DNA of 64,000 bases from Ornithinimicrobium pekingense DSM 21552 (GCF_000421185.1 NZ_ATWJ01000001.1:170198-234197), one strand, 5' to 3'. Positions 19,298 to 30,058 are shown, counted from the first letter of the stretch. The notes: a model not told the origin generated them from the letters alone. Translations and numbers: made by a program.

Positions 19298-19679
19298 CGT
19301 GAGCGAGGCGGCCGGACTGCTGGGGGTCTCCCCCGACACGGTCCGCAGGGCGATCGACGCCGGCCGCCTGCCGGCGACCAGGGACGACGCCGGCCGCACG
19401 GTGGTGCAGGGGCGGGACGTCGCGGCGCTGGCGCAGGAGCAGGCGCACCCGGCTGCTGTCGGTGACCTGGGCACCAGCTCGGCGCGCAACCAGATGCGCG
19501 GCATCGTCACGTGTGTGGTCAGCGACACCGTGATGTCGCAGGTGGACGTGCAGGCCGGACCGTTCCGGCTGGTCTCGCTGCTGTCCACCGAGGCGGTGCA
19601 GGAGCTGGGGCTGGAGCCCGGCTCGGTCGTCGTCGCCTCGGTCAAGGCCACGCACGTGACGATCGGTGCGCCGTCGTGA
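19284..19679 (+). CDS. HTH-TOBE molybdate-responsive regulator/binding protein
   Basis: 131 residues. Residues 1-50 form a MerR/excisionase-type helix-turn-helix (MRVSEAAGLLGVSPDTVRRA). Residues 62-131 are a molybdopterin/TOBE (MOP) domain (SARNQMRGIVTCVVSDTVMS, VQELGLEPGSVVVASVKATH) that binds molybdate or tungstate. It is likely the ModE-like sensor for the operon it heads: modA starts 13 bases after its stop. No ribosome site is visible, which agrees with a leaderless transcript. Confidence 0.85.
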   Translation: MTQMRVSEAAGLLGVSPDTVRRAIDAGRLPATRDDAGRTVVQGRDVAALAQEQAHPAAVGDLGTSSARNQMRGIVTCVVSDTVMSQVDVQAGPFRLVSLLSTEAVQELGLEPGSVVVASVKATHVTIGAPS

Positions 19680-19692
19680 CCGGCAGACGGGC

Positions 19693-20487
19693 ATGACGTC
19701 GGGGTCGCTCCGCCGCGTGGTCACCACCGCACGGACGGCGGCGCTCGCCCTGGTGCCTGCCGTGCTCCTGGCAGCCTGCGGCGCTGCGGACGACGGCGCG
19801 GCGGGCGACGACGACCCGGCCGGGCCCCGGACCGTCACCGTCCTCGCGGCGGCCTCGCTCACCGACGTCCTCGAGCTCGTCGCCGCCGACCTCGAGTCGG
19901 ACCACGAGGGGGTGCGGGTCGAGCTGTCGTTCGCGGCCAGCTCGACCGTCGTCCAGCAGGTGCAGGAGGGGGCGCCGGCCGACGTCGTCGCGCTCGCCGG
20001 GCAGGAGCCGCTCGAGCTGCTGGAGGCGAGCAACCGCGCCGGCGAACCCGTCGTCTTCACCACCAACACCCTCGCCCTGGCCGTGCCCGCCGACAACCCT
20101 GCCGGCATCGAGGGCCCGGAGGACCTGGCGCGAGACGGCATACGCCTCGTGGTGTGCCGGCCGGAGGCGCCGTGCGGCGCCGCCGCGCAGACCCTCTTCG
20201 CGCAGCTGGGCATCAGCCCGGCCATCTCCTCCTACGAGCCGGACGTGCGCGCCACCCTCGCCAAGGTCTCGCTGGGCGAGGCGGACGCCGGCGTCGTCTA
20301 CAACACCGACGTCGCGACGGCCGCCGACGGGGTGCTGGCCGTCGAGATCCCGCCTCAGGACAACGTGGTCAGCCGCTACCCGATCCTGGCCGTCTCGGAC
20401 AACCCGCTGGCCCGCGTCTTCATCGACGAGGTGCTGTCCGCGCGCGGCCAGCAGCACCTGGCCGACGCCGGGTTCGTCGCGCCGTGA
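19693..20487 (+). CDS. modA: Molybdate ABC transporter substrate-binding lipoprotein
   Basis: 264 residues. A signal peptide ends in the lipobox LLAAC near residue 29, so it is tethered outside the membrane. The mature part shows the ModA pattern TVTVLAAASLTDVLELVAAD, FAASSTVVQQVQEGAPADVV and DAGVVYNTDVATAADGV. It captures molybdate for ModBC. It is followed without a gap by modB (GTGA overlap). Confidence 0.95.
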   Translation: MTSGSLRRVVTTARTAALALVPAVLLAACGAADDGAAGDDDPAGPRTVTVLAAASLTDVLELVAADLESDHEGVRVELSFAASSTVVQQVQEGAPADVVALAGQEPLELLEASNRAGEPVVFTTNTLALAVPADNPAGIEGPEDLARDGIRLVVCRPEAPCGAAAQTLFAQLGISPAISSYEPDVRATLAKVSLGEADAGVVYNTDVATAADGVLAVEIPPQDNVVSRYPILAVSDNPLARVFIDEVLSARGQQHLADAGFVAP

Positions 20488-21305
20488 CGACGACCGGTCG
20501 GGGAGCCCGCCGCCGTCCCCGCACCCCGGGGGCGGTCCGCACGCGGCTCCCGCTCGTCGCGCCCGCCGCGGTCGGGGTCGCCTTCATCGTGCTGCCGCTC
20601 GTGGCGCTGCTCCTGCGCGCGGACTGGGCCGACCTCGCCACCCACCTGTCCGCGCCCGTCGTCGGCCAGTCGCTGCGGCTGTCGGCGGTCACGACCGCGG
20701 TCACGATGGTGGTGGTCTGGACCCTCGGCACCCCGCTCGCGTGGCTGCTGGCCCGCTCCGACCACCCGCTGACCGCCTGGGGCCGCGCCCTCGTCACCGT
20801 CCCCCTGGTCCTGCCGCCCGTGGTCGGCGGGGTCGCGCTGCTGATGACCTGGGGGCGGCGCGGGGTGCTCGGCGGCTGGCTGGAGGAGGCCTTCGGCGTC
20901 ACGCTGCCGTTCACCACCGCTGCCGTCGTGATGGCCGAGATCTTCGTGGCCATGCCCTTCTACGTCATCTCCGTGGAGGGGTCGATGCGCAGCCTGGACC
21001 GCCGCTTCGACGAGGTCGCCGCGACGCTGGGGGCCGGGCCCGTGCGCACCTTCCGCACGGTGGTCGTGCCCATGGTCCTGCCGGGGATCGCGGCCGGCTC
21101 GGCCCTGGCGTGGGCGCGGGCGCTCGGGGAGTTCGGGGCGACGATCACCTTCGCGGGCAGCTTCCCGGGCCGCACCCAGACGGCTCCCCTCGGCGTCTAC
21201 GCCGCGCTCGAGCGCGACCCCGACGCGGCGGTCGCGCTGTCGCTGGTCATGCTGGCCGTCAGCGTGCTCGTGCTCGGGCTGCTGCGGAGCCGGTGGCTAC
21301 GATGA
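20484..21305 (+). CDS. modB: Molybdate ABC transporter permease
   Basis: 273 residues with about six transmembrane helices and the EAA coupling loop VAATLGAGPVRTFRTVVVP followed by LGEFGATITFAGSFPGRTQT, a hallmark of ModB. It forms the membrane channel with ModC as motor. A basic, Pro-rich leader of about 20 residues precedes the first helix. Both ends overlap neighbouring mod genes by 4 bases. Confidence 0.95.
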   Translation: MTTTGRGARRRPRTPGAVRTRLPLVAPAAVGVAFIVLPLVALLLRADWADLATHLSAPVVGQSLRLSAVTTAVTMVVVWTLGTPLAWLLARSDHPLTAWGRALVTVPLVLPPVVGGVALLMTWGRRGVLGGWLEEAFGVTLPFTTAAVVMAEIFVAMPFYVISVEGSMRSLDRRFDEVAATLGAGPVRTFRTVVVPMVLPGIAAGSALAWARALGEFGATITFAGSFPGRTQTAPLGVYAALERDPDAAVALSLVMLAVSVLVLGLLRSRWLR

Positions 21306-22378
21306 CCGCCCTGGACGCCTCCCTCGCCGTCCGCCTCGACGGCTTCGACCTGGACGTCGCGCTCCGCCGCGAGCACGGCGTCACTGCGGTCCTGGGCCCC
21401 AACGGGTCGGGCAAGACGACCGCGCTCAAGGCCCTGGCGGGACTGCATACCCTCGAGTCCGGCCACGTGCGCGTGGCGGGCACGACCTGGGCCGACGCCC
21501 GCACGCACCTGCCGCCGGAGGCGCGCAGCGTCGGGATGGTGCTCGCCGACCCGCTGCTGTTCCCGCACCTGACGCTGCTCGACAACGTGGCCTTCGGTCC
21601 CCGGTCACGAGGTATGCCGCGTGCCGCCGCCCGCTCGCGCGCCGCCGAGGAGCTGGGCCGGGTCGGGCTCGCCGAGCTGACCGGGCGCAGGCCGTCGCAG
21701 GTCTCCCAGGGGCAGGCGCAGCGGGCGGCCCTGGCCCGCGCCCTGGCGACCGACCCCGCCCTGCTGCTGCTCGACGAGCCACTGTCGGCGCTCGACCCCC
21801 AGACCCGGTCGGTGACACGGGCCGACCTGTCGCACCGGCTCCGTGACTACGCAGGGGTGACGGTGCTGGTGACGCACGACCCGCTGGACGCCCTCACCCT
21901 GGCCGACCACCTGCTGTTCCTCGAGGGCGGACGGGTCGTGCAGTCGGGCACCCCGGCGGAGATCGTCGCGCGGCCCCGCTCCCCCTACGTCGCGGGGGTC
22001 GTCGGGCTCAACCTGGTCCACGGCCGTCTCGCCGGCGGAGGTCCGCCCCGGCTGGCCCTGGCGGGCGGTGCGGAGCTCGTGGTCGCCGAGGTGCCCGCGG
22101 ACGCCCGCCCCGGCGACGAGCTGCTGGCGACGGTCAACCCTGCCGCGGTCACGCTGTTCACCGAGCGGCCCGAGGCCTCGGCCCGCAACCTGTGGCACCT
22201 GGAGGTCGCCGCCGTGACGGTCACCGGGCAGCGGGCCCGGGTGCGGCTGCACGGGGTGCCCGGCGTGGAGCTGGTCGCCGAGGTGACGCTGCCTGCCGTG
22301 GCGCAGCTCGGCGTGACCGTCGGGACCCGGCTCTGGGCCGGCGTCAAGGCGACCGAGGTCGAGGTCTACCCGGCCTGA
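21302..22378 (+). CDS. modC: Molybdate ABC transporter ATP-binding protein
   Basis: 358 residues. Walker A is GPNGSGKTT near residue 35, the signature is PSQVSQGQAQRAALARALA (SQGQA in place of LSGGQ), Walker B is LLLLDEPLSALD and the H-loop is VTHDPLDALTL. A C-terminal TOBE domain (about 290-358) binds molybdate and can inhibit transport when internal levels are high. It completes the mod operon of regulator, A, B and C. Confidence 0.95.
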   Translation: MTALDASLAVRLDGFDLDVALRREHGVTAVLGPNGSGKTTALKALAGLHTLESGHVRVAGTTWADARTHLPPEARSVGMVLADPLLFPHLTLLDNVAFGPRSRGMPRAAARSRAAEELGRVGLAELTGRRPSQVSQGQAQRAALARALATDPALLLLDEPLSALDPQTRSVTRADLSHRLRDYAGVTVLVTHDPLDALTLADHLLFLEGGRVVQSGTPAEIVARPRSPYVAGVVGLNLVHGRLAGGGPPRLALAGGAELVVAEVPADARPGDELLATVNPAAVTLFTERPEASARNLWHLEVAAVTVTGQRARVRLHGVPGVELVAEVTLPAVAQLGVTVGTRLWAGVKATEVEVYPA

Positions 22379-22415
22379 GGCGTCCCCGGTCGGCGGCCGA
22401 GGACAATAGGCGGCT

Positions 22416-22976
22416 GTGAACGGTTCCGAGGGACAGCGGTCGGGCGTCGCGGCCGCGCAGGCCGACGTGCGCGAGGTCTACCACGGCGGCTGGATCGGGC
22501 CCGTGGTGTCGGCCGTGGTCTGGCTGGCCGCCGGCCTGTCGGCCGACCGGATGGGCATGGGCGTCGGCTCCGCCGTGCTCTTCCTCGGCGGGGTGCTCAT
22601 CCCTGCGGTCTCGATGGCCGGCAACCGGGTGCTGGGGGACCGGGCGGACCTGCCTGCCGGGCACCCCATGCGGGGCCTGGCGATGCAGTCGGCGTTCGGG
22701 ATGGTGGCCGGGCTGCTGGCTGCGTGGCTGCTCGCCGGTGTCCTGCCCGGTGCGTTCTTCCCCCTGGCCATGGTGGTCGTGGGCGCGCACTACTTCACGT
22801 TCATGCATCTCTACGGCGAGGTGGTGTTCCTCGTCGGCGGGGTGGTCCAGGTGCTGGCGGGGCTGGTCATCCTGGCCGGCGACACGTCGCCGACGCTGGG
22901 CGCCTACGTGATGACCGGGCTGCTGGTGCTGATGTCGGGAGCCCTGCTGCTGCGGCACCGGGCCCGCGCGACGTAG
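22416..22976 (+). CDS. DUF7010-like integral membrane protein
   Basis: 186 residues from a GTG at 22416, with about five hydrophobic segments (SAVVWLAAGLSAD, GSAVLFLGGVLIPAVSMA, AFGMVAGLLAAWLLAGVLPG, VVFLVGGVVQVLAGLVILAG, AYVMTGLLVLMSGALLL). The GGVLIPAVS segment and overall layout resemble DUF7010, a family of unknown function. It lies 37 bases after modC on the same strand, possibly on the same transcript, but nothing links it to molybdate. Confidence 0.65.
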   Translation: MNGSEGQRSGVAAAQADVREVYHGGWIGPVVSAVVWLAAGLSADRMGMGVGSAVLFLGGVLIPAVSMAGNRVLGDRADLPAGHPMRGLAMQSAFGMVAGLLAAWLLAGVLPGAFFPLAMVVVGAHYFTFMHLYGEVVFLVGGVVQVLAGLVILAGDTSPTLGAYVMTGLLVLMSGALLLRHRARAT

Positions 22977-23086
22977 GGCCTGCCGGGCTGCACCGCACGC
23001 GTGCGCGGCATGGAGCCACGCGACGAGGACGGTGGCGGCGGCGCACGGTTAGCAGGTGACGCCACGTCCGGGGATATCGTCACCGC

Positions 23087-24235
<1,149 letters not shown>

Positions 24236-24300
24236 CCCGGCCGCTCCCCCACCGCCGCGTCACCATCCACCCCAGCTCCACCCCATACCCGGAGGAACGC

Positions 24301-25065
24301 ATGCAGATCACCGACTCCACCGTCGCCCTCGTCACCGGCGGCGCCTCGGGCCTGGGCGAGCAGACCGCCCGCCGTCTCCTCGAGGCCGGGGCCCAGGTCG
24401 TGCTCGTCGACCTGCCGGGCGGCCGCGGCGAGGAGGTCGCGGCCGCGTTGGGCGAGCGCGCGCACTTCGCCGGTGGCGACGTGCGCGACGAGGAGCAGGT
24501 CGCGGCGGCCGTCAAGCAGGCCGCGGGCCTGGGTGAGCTGCGGGTCGTCGTCAACTGCGCCGGGGTCGCGACGCCGGGCCGCATCCTGTCGCGCCGGGGC
24601 GTGCTGGGCCTGGACGCCTACCGCACCGTGGTGGAGATCAATCTCATCGGCACCTTCAACGTGCTGCGTCTGGCCGCCGAGCAGATGGCCGCCAACGAGC
24701 CGCTGGACGGTGACCGGGGCGTCGTCGTCATGACCGCGAGCGTCGCGGCGTTCGACGGGCAGATCGGGCAGGCGGCGTACGCCTCGTCCAAGGCCGGTGT
24801 GGTCGGGCTGACGCTCACCGCCGCGCGCGACCTGGCCGACAAGGCGATCCGCGTGATGACGATCGCCCCCGGCATCTTCGAGACGCCGATGATGGCCGGG
24901 CTGGGCGAGGACGTGAAGTCCTCCCTCGAGGCGCTCGTGCCGCACCCTGCGCGGCTGGGCAGGCCGCAGGAGTATGCCGCGCTGGTCGCGCACATCGTCG
25001 AGAACCCGTTGCTCAACGGCGAGGTCATCCGCCTCGACGGCGCGCTGCGGATGCCGCCCCGCTAG
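24301..25065 (+). CDS. SDR dehydrogenase, 3-hydroxyacyl-CoA dehydrogenase type II-like
   Basis: 254 residues. Cofactor motif [25 protein letters not shown], the catalytic Ser in [14 protein letters not shown] and Tyr/Lys in [13 protein letters not shown]. The sequence [20 protein letters not shown] plus the [20 protein letters not shown]-terminus closely resembles HSD17B10-type (type II) 3-hydroxyacyl-CoA dehydrogenases, which use NAD. The ATG has GGAGGAACGC upstream. It pairs functionally with the acyl-CoA dehydrogenase just before it. Its 3' end overlaps a convergent gene by 4 bases. Confidence 0.9.
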   Translation: MQITDSTVALVTGGASGLGEQTARRLLEAGAQVVLVDLPGGRGEEVAAALGERAHFAGGDVRDEEQVAAAVKQAAGLGELRVVVNCAGVATPGRILSRRGVLGLDAYRTVVEINLIGTFNVLRLAAEQMAANEPLDGDRGVVVMTASVAAFDGQIGQAAYASSKAGVVGLTLTAARDLADKAIRVMTIAPGIFETPMMAGLGEDVKSSLEALVPHPARLGRPQEYAALVAHIVENPLLNGEVIRLDGALRMPPR

Positions 25066-25493
25066 TCCGCGTCCGCACCGCCCTCGCGGGCGGCCTCCCA
25101 CCAGGCCCGGGCACGCCGCACCCCGTCGTCGGACCACCTGCGGAAGGTGACCTCCCGGCCGTCCGCGAGCCGCAGCTGCCCACCCGTGCGGAAGGCGGGC
25201 GCCTGCGCGTCGTGGCCCACGTGGTCCACCACGGCCCACGGCACCTCGGCGTGGCCTCCCGTGAACCGCTCGCGGAGGACTCCGGTCGGGGTGACGACCC
25301 ACGCCAGGCTCACCGCGCGGGCGCCGAGCAGCCACACCGCGGCGAGGGCGAGGTTGACCCAGCCGCGCCACTCGCTGGGCTCCTGCACCGCACGGACGGC
25401 GCCCAGCGCGAGGTAGGCCAGACCGAGGGCGAGGTAGAGGCGACGCACCCAGGCGGGCATGACGTGCAGGACCTGCCGCTCCTGGCCGGTCAC
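25062..25493 (-). CDS. Small membrane protein with PH-like C-terminal domain
   Basis: 143 residues from a GTG: two transmembrane helices ([29 protein letters not shown]), then a beta-rich domain ([35 protein letters not shown]). That layout is shared with bacterial PH-domain membrane proteins and with its neighbour at 25770-26192, suggesting two diverged relatives. Function is unknown. Confidence 0.65.
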   Translation of the reverse strand: MTGQERQVLHVMPAWVRRLYLALGLAYLALGAVRAVQEPSEWRGWVNLALAAVWLLGARAVSLAWVVTPTGVLRERFTGGHAEVPWAVVDHVGHDAQAPAFRTGGQLRLADGREVTFRRWSDDGVRRARAWWEAAREGGADAD

Positions 25494-25658
25494 GAGGCCC
25501 TCACGTCACAGGCCGCCCGCACCACCCGGACACGTCGCCGCTCCGCGTCCCGCAGCACCGGCCCGCTCGACCCCATCCCCGAACGCTAGGGCGGACGCCC
25601 GTCGACGGCGAGGCGCCCCGCCTCGGTGGGCCGAGGGCGGGGTCCTGCTCGCGTCGGG

Positions 25659-25694
25659 TCGGTCGACCTCGCCCAGCTGGACGAGGTCGACCGA
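25659..25694 (-). terminator. 13-bp perfect stem-loop
   Basis: TCGGTCGACCTCG and CGAGGTCGACCGA form a perfect 13-bp stem around a 10-base loop. It lies downstream of the PH-like gene at 25770-26192 and upstream of the next minus-strand gene, so terminator is the best reading. An operator cannot be excluded. Confidence 0.6.
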
Positions 25695-25769
25695 CGGAGG
25701 GCGAGCACGCCGTGACGGATGTGACGGACATGGCGGGTGAGACGGACCGAGCACGCCGACGCGCGCGCG

Positions 25770-26192
25770 TCATACCCCCGTGTGCCAGCGGCGGAGCCGC
25801 TCGAGCTCCGAGGGCGGCACCCCCAGCAGGGTGACGACCTCCCCGTCGCGAAGCACCGCCTGCACCCGCCAGGCCCGCTGCGGCGCGTCGGGGCGCAGGT
25901 CGAGGATGTCGGAGCGCTCCAGCCGCCGCGGCCGGCGCCCCTCGACGACCGTGAGGGCGTCGGCCTCGAGGCGGGTGCCGCTGCGCTCGAAGCGGCTCGC
26001 CCAGACGAGGAAGACGCCGAACAGCATCCACACGGGCGCGATGAGCAGCGCCCAGCTGCGCCAGGGCCAGGAGAGCGCGAGGACGGTCACCGCGCTGAGG
26101 ATGACGGCGACCCCGATGGTCGCGCGCAGGGCGGGCAGCCACGGCGGCTGCATCAGCCACTGCACCGGGGCGGGCGTGGGCGGTCGGGTCAC
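25770..26192 (-). CDS. Small membrane protein with PH-like domain
   Basis: 140 residues. Two transmembrane segments (GVAVILSAVTVLALSWPW and WALLIAPVWMLFGVFLVWAS) are followed by a beta-rich cytoplasmic domain (GTRLEADALTVVEGRRPRRL, RVQAVLRDGEVVTLLGVPPS), as in actinobacterial PH-domain proteins. It resembles the gene at 25062-25493 in architecture. Role unknown. Confidence 0.68.
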   Translation of the reverse strand: MTRPPTPAPVQWLMQPPWLPALRATIGVAVILSAVTVLALSWPWRSWALLIAPVWMLFGVFLVWASRFERSGTRLEADALTVVEGRRPRRLERSDILDLRPDAPQRAWRVQAVLRDGEVVTLLGVPPSELERLRRWHTGV

Positions 26193-26251
26193 GCCTGCCA
26201 GCGTAGGCCGACGGACGCACCCGTGGGGCCGTGAGGTCGGGTCGCCAGGGG

Positions 26252-27022
26252 TCAGTCGGCCCGCAGCCCGAGGCCGACGTCGCCCGCCTGCAGGGTCAGG
26301 CTGGCCGCCTCGATCCGCGCGGTCAGCTCACCGGCGACCAGGACTTCGAGCACGGCGCTCTCCAGCTCCCCGCGGGGGCCCTGGCACGCCATCCGCGTCA
26401 GGACCAGCGGGCCGACGCTGACCGTCCCCTCCCCCCGCTCGTAGCTCCCGCTGCCCCGGTTGCACCCCGGCGACACGGAGACGGTGCCGTCCTCGCCGAA
26501 GGTCAGGGTCGCCTCCGCCCCGGCCGGGACGCTCGAGACGGCGTCGCCCGAGATGAGGGAGTCCACCCGCCAGGTGGTGCCCACGAGCGGCCGGTCCGGG
26601 TCGGCGACCTCCCGGTCCAGGAGGGTCAGCACGGTCGAGCCGGCGGTCAGCGTGAGCTCGTCACCCTGCACCGCGAGCGCCGGCCGCCCGGTGAGCAGGC
26701 CGGCGAGCCAGGTGTCCTGGTCCATGAGCGGGCCCGGGCAGCCCATCTCGGTCATGGCCAGCTCCTCGGTGACGAGCACGTCGCCGTCGAGGGAGTAGGC
26801 GCCGCTCATCGTGTTGCAGCCCGCGCCGGCCCGCACACGCCCGTCGACGAAGGCCAGCGTGACCCGGCTGCCGTCGACCAGCTGGTGCGGGTTGCCGTCC
26901 TCGGTCACCGCGGTGCTCAGGAAGGTCCGTCCGCCGACCTCGGGGGCGCCGGCGCCGCCCACCGCCCCGCAGGAGGCCAGGACGAGGACGGGGAGGGCAC
27001 AGAGCAGCGCGACGAGCCTCAT
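26252..27022 (-). CDS. META-domain lipoprotein, two domains
   Basis: 256 residues with a lipoprotein signal (MRLVALLCALPVLVLASC, lipobox LASC). Two META/HslJ-like domains follow: GCNTMSGAYSLDGDVL with EMGCPGPLMDQD, then WRVDSLISGDAVSS, GCNRGSGSYE and RMACQGPRGE. HslJ/META proteins are envelope proteins tied to heat or novobiocin stress in E. coli. The ATG at 27022 is chosen because the signal peptide starts there. Confidence 0.85.
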   Translation of the reverse strand: MRLVALLCALPVLVLASCGAVGGAGAPEVGGRTFLSTAVTEDGNPHQLVDGSRVTLAFVDGRVRAGAGCNTMSGAYSLDGDVLVTEELAMTEMGCPGPLMDQDTWLAGLLTGRPALAVQGDELTLTAGSTVLTLLDREVADPDRPLVGTTWRVDSLISGDAVSSVPAGAEATLTFGEDGTVSVSPGCNRGSGSYERGEGTVSVGPLVLTRMACQGPRGELESAVLEVLVAGELTARIEAASLTLQAGDVGLGLRAD

Positions 27023-27109
27023 GCCGGGTATGACGTGCACGCGCGGGCCGATGTTCCGCGTGCCCGTTCGCGGTGCCGGTGCCACGCCGCGGTGCCAGGA
27101 TCGGTGCTC

Positions 27110-27415
27110 ATGACCTACCCAGGACAGCCGGGACCGGACGACGTCCCCAGGCCGGACGCGGCGCCGGGCGCCGAGCCGGCCGACCCGTGGGCCGAGGAGG
27201 AGGCCCAGCGGCGGGCCGACGAGGTGCGCCGGGGCGACGGGCAGTGGCGGTCGAGCAGCGGCGGCCTGGGCCCCCTGCCGGCCCGCACCTGGACCCGCGG
27301 CAGCACGCGTGTCACGGTCGGCGGGTGCTGCCTGCCCCTGCCCTTCGGCTGCCTGACCACGCTGGCCGCGGCGGCGTTCGTGGCGGTGTCGGTCGCGCGG
27401 CGCGGCACCGCCTGA
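27110..27415 (+). CDS. Small hypothetical membrane protein
   Basis: 101 residues. The first half is acidic and Pro/Ala-rich (PGQPGPDDVPRPDAAPGAEP), and one transmembrane helix near the C-terminus (PFGCLTTLAAAAFVAVSVAR) follows a Cys pair (GGCCLPLP). I do not recognise the family. A strong hairpin follows the stop. Confidence 0.55.
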   Translation: MTYPGQPGPDDVPRPDAAPGAEPADPWAEEEAQRRADEVRRGDGQWRSSSGGLGPLPARTWTRGSTRVTVGGCCLPLPFGCLTTLAAAAFVAVSVARRGTA

Positions 27416-27445
27416 GGGCCGGTCGGCGGGCCCGCTGAGGCACCG

Positions 27446-27483
27446 CTGCGGCGCGGGCCCGGCACACGGGGTCCGCGCCGCAG
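27446..27483. terminator. Bidirectional terminator hairpin
   Basis: CTGCGGCGCGG and CCGCGCCGCAG form a perfect 11-bp stem between two convergent genes (ends at 27415 and 27487). Confidence 0.75.
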
Positions 27484-27486
27484 CCG

Positions 27487-28533
27487 TCAGCCCGCGTCGG
27501 CGGGGTCGATGGCGGGGTCGACGAGCACCTGGCTCGGCAGCACGCGGTGCATGATGTCCGAGACGCTGACCACTCCGTGGGTGCGCTCCGGCTCGGCCAC
27601 CACGGTGAGCTGCTCGCCGTGCTCGCGCATGCGCGCCAGGGCCTCGTAGACGGGCGTGTCCGGGGGCAGCACGAACGCGGGCCTGGCCAGCTCGCGCACC
27701 GGGTGGTGCCCGTCGTGCACCAGCGTGTCGCGCACGTGCACCACGCCCGCGGCGCTGCCGTCGGAGGCGGCCAGCAGGATGCGCAGGTGGCCGCTGGTCG
27801 AGGCGGCCTCCTGCACCTCGGCGACGCTAGCCCGCTCGCCCACGGCCACCGGCCGCTGGTCCTCGGGCACCAGGTCGCCCAGGGTGAGGCGCTCGAGGTC
27901 GATGACCCGGTTGATCTGCCGCTGGAAGTCGGTCTCCAGCGCCCCGGTCTCGGCAGAGTGCTCCACCAGCGCCCGGATGGTGGCGGCGTCCTGGCCGCCG
28001 ACCGCGGCGCGGTCCACGGGCGTCACGCCGCTGGCGGCGACGAGCCGGTTGGCGAGGGTGTTGATGCCCAGCAGCAGCGGCCGCACCACCCAGACGAACG
28101 CCCGGCCCGCCGGGGAGACCAGCTTGGCCGCCCGCTCGGGGTGGGCGATCGCCCACGACTTGGGCGCCATCTCGCCGACGACCAGGTGCAGGAAGGTCAC
28201 GAGGAGCAGCGACAGCGCGAAGGACGCGCCGCCCGCGAGCCACGAGGGGGCGCCGAGGTCGGAGAGCACCGGCCCGAGCCAGGCGTCCAGCGCCGGCTTG
28301 GTGACCGCCCCGAGGGCGAAGGTGGCGGCGGTGATGCCCAGCTGGGCCCCGGCGAGCATGAGCGTCAGCTCGTTCATGCCGCGCAGCGCCGACCGGGCCG
28401 AGCGCGACGAGGGCGCCTCCAGCTCCAGCCGCTGCCTGCGTGCGCCCAGGAGCGCGAACTCGATGATCACGAAGAAGGCGCTGGCCACGATCAGCACGGC
28501 CGTGACCAGGGTGACGACGACGGGATCGCTCAT
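27487..28533 (-). CDS. CNNM/DUF21-CBS transporter (hemolysin C-like), short form
   Basis: 348 residues. The N-terminal DUF21 (CNNM) domain has about four membrane helices (VTAVLIVASAFFVIIEFALL, LMLAGAQLGITAATFALGAV), followed by a CBS pair from about residue 215. The CorC/HlyC ion-binding C-terminal domain found in its partner is missing. Relatives move or sense Mg/Co. The ATG overlaps the stop of the 470-residue paralogue upstream, so the two probably form a heteromeric system. Confidence 0.9.
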   Translation of the reverse strand: MSDPVVVTLVTAVLIVASAFFVIIEFALLGARRQRLELEAPSSRSARSALRGMNELTLMLAGAQLGITAATFALGAVTKPALDAWLGPVLSDLGAPSWLAGGASFALSLLLVTFLHLVVGEMAPKSWAIAHPERAAKLVSPAGRAFVWVVRPLLLGINTLANRLVAASGVTPVDRAAVGGQDAATIRALVEHSAETGALETDFQRQINRVIDLERLTLGDLVPEDQRPVAVGERASVAEVQEAASTSGHLRILLAASDGSAAGVVHVRDTLVHDGHHPVRELARPAFVLPPDTPVYEALARMREHGEQLTVVAEPERTHGVVSVSDIMHRVLPSQVLVDPAIDPADAG

Positions 28534-29942
28534 CGCAGCTCCTCCCCGGGGGTTCCGTCCGCTTCCTCGAGATCGGCACGGACCTCCTCGGCCGGCCGGG
28601 TGACCAGCCTGACCAGGACCTCGCTCGGCACGTGCCGCTCGACCTCGAGCACCTCCACGGCCAGGCTGCGCAGCACCGGCTCGTCCGACACCAGCTCGGA
28701 GGGGTCCTGCGGCAGCTCCACGGTCACCACCTGGCCCACCTCGGGCAGGTCGCCGGTCTCGGCGATGAGCAGCCCGGCGACGGTCTCGTAGTCACCCTCG
28801 GGCAGCCGGTGGCCCAGGGCGCGCTCGACCTCGTCGACGTGCACGTCGCCGTCCATGCGCCACTCGTCGTCCTCGCCGGCCACGATCTGCTCGGGCATCT
28901 GGTCGTCGTGCTCGTCGGTGATCTCCCCCACGAGCTCCTCGGCCAGGTCCTCCATCGTCAGCACCCCGGCGAAGCCGCCGTACTCGTCCACGACGCAGGC
29001 CAGCTGCTCCCCGGCCTCGTCCAGCTCGGCCACGGCCGTCGGCAGCGGCATCAGCGTGGGGACGATGACCGGCCGCCGCATGATCTCGGCGATCGGCGTG
29101 CCGGAGTCCGCCGGCAGGCGCAGGATGTCGCCCAGCTGCACCACCCCCACGGGCTGGCCCTCGGCGTCGATGACGGGGTAGCGCGTGTGCGCGTGCGCCA
29201 TAAGCTGACGCAGCTCGGCCACGGTGATGTCCGGCGGCACCGTGTCGACCCGACCCCGGGGCACCATGGCGTGCTCGACGTCCTGGTCGGGGAAGTCCAG
29301 GATCCGGTCCAGCAGCATCGACAGCTCCAGCGGCAGGTCGCCGCTGTCGCGGGAGTCGGCGACGATGCGCTCTAGGTCCTCCGCGGTCGCGCTGGTGTCC
29401 AGGTCGTGGATCGGCTCGATGCGCACCAGGCGCAGCAGCAGGTTGGCCGACCGGTCGAAGAAGGCGATGAGCCAGCCGAAGACCGCCAGGTAGACCAGGG
29501 TGGACCGGGCCATCCACCGGGCCATCGGCTCGGCGTTGGCGATCGCGAGGTTCTTGGGGTAGAGCTCGCCGAAGAGCATCTGCACGACGGTGGCCACGGC
29601 CAGCACCCCCACGGTGCCGACCAGGATGCTCACCGACTCGGGCACCCCCGCCCCGCCCAGCAGGGTGCCCAGGGCGGAGCCGACCATCGGCTCGGCGACA
29701 TACCCGACGAGCAGACCGGTGACGGTGATGCCCAGCTGGGCGCCGGAGAGCATGAACGAGGTCCGCCTCGTCACCTTCAGCGCCCGCTCGGCCGCCGCGT
29801 CGCCGTCCCGGGCCCGGGAGGCGAGCCGGTTGCGGTCCACCGACATGTAGGCGAACTCCTGGGCCACGAAGTAGCCGTTCGCCGCGATGATCAGCAGGAT
29901 CACCGCAACACCTGCCAGCAGCAGGAGGACGGCTTCGGTCAT
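28530..29942 (-). CDS. CNNM/DUF21-CBS-CorC transporter (hemolysin C-like), full length
   Basis: 470 residues: DUF21 membrane domain (IIAANGYFVAQEFAYMSVDR, MLSGAQLGITVTGLLVGYVA), CBS pair around 210-340 (DVEHAMVPRGRVDTVPPD, GVVQLGDILRLP, DEYGGFAGVLTMEDLAEELV) and a C-terminal CorC/HlyC domain (HVDEVERALGHRLPEGDYET). It is the first gene of a two-gene operon with a short-form paralogue. It is divergent from ldh across a 116-base promoter region. Confidence 0.93.
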   Translation of the reverse strand: MTEAVLLLLAGVAVILLIIAANGYFVAQEFAYMSVDRNRLASRARDGDAAAERALKVTRRTSFMLSGAQLGITVTGLLVGYVAEPMVGSALGTLLGGAGVPESVSILVGTVGVLAVATVVQMLFGELYPKNLAIANAEPMARWMARSTLVYLAVFGWLIAFFDRSANLLLRLVRIEPIHDLDTSATAEDLERIVADSRDSGDLPLELSMLLDRILDFPDQDVEHAMVPRGRVDTVPPDITVAELRQLMAHAHTRYPVIDAEGQPVGVVQLGDILRLPADSGTPIAEIMRRPVIVPTLMPLPTAVAELDEAGEQLACVVDEYGGFAGVLTMEDLAEELVGEITDEHDDQMPEQIVAGEDDEWRMDGDVHVDEVERALGHRLPEGDYETVAGLLIAETGDLPEVGQVVTVELPQDPSELVSDEPVLRSLAVEVLEVERHVPSEVLVRLVTRPAEEVRADLEEADGTPGEELR

Positions 29943-30058
29943 GCCTTCCTCCGGCGCCGGCGCGACCTATCTCGGGGTGGGTCCTCGGGCGTGCTCGAGC
30001 GTTCGTTCACGCGCTCAACTGTAGGGCCGCGAACCTGGGAGTAGGCCACACTGTCCCC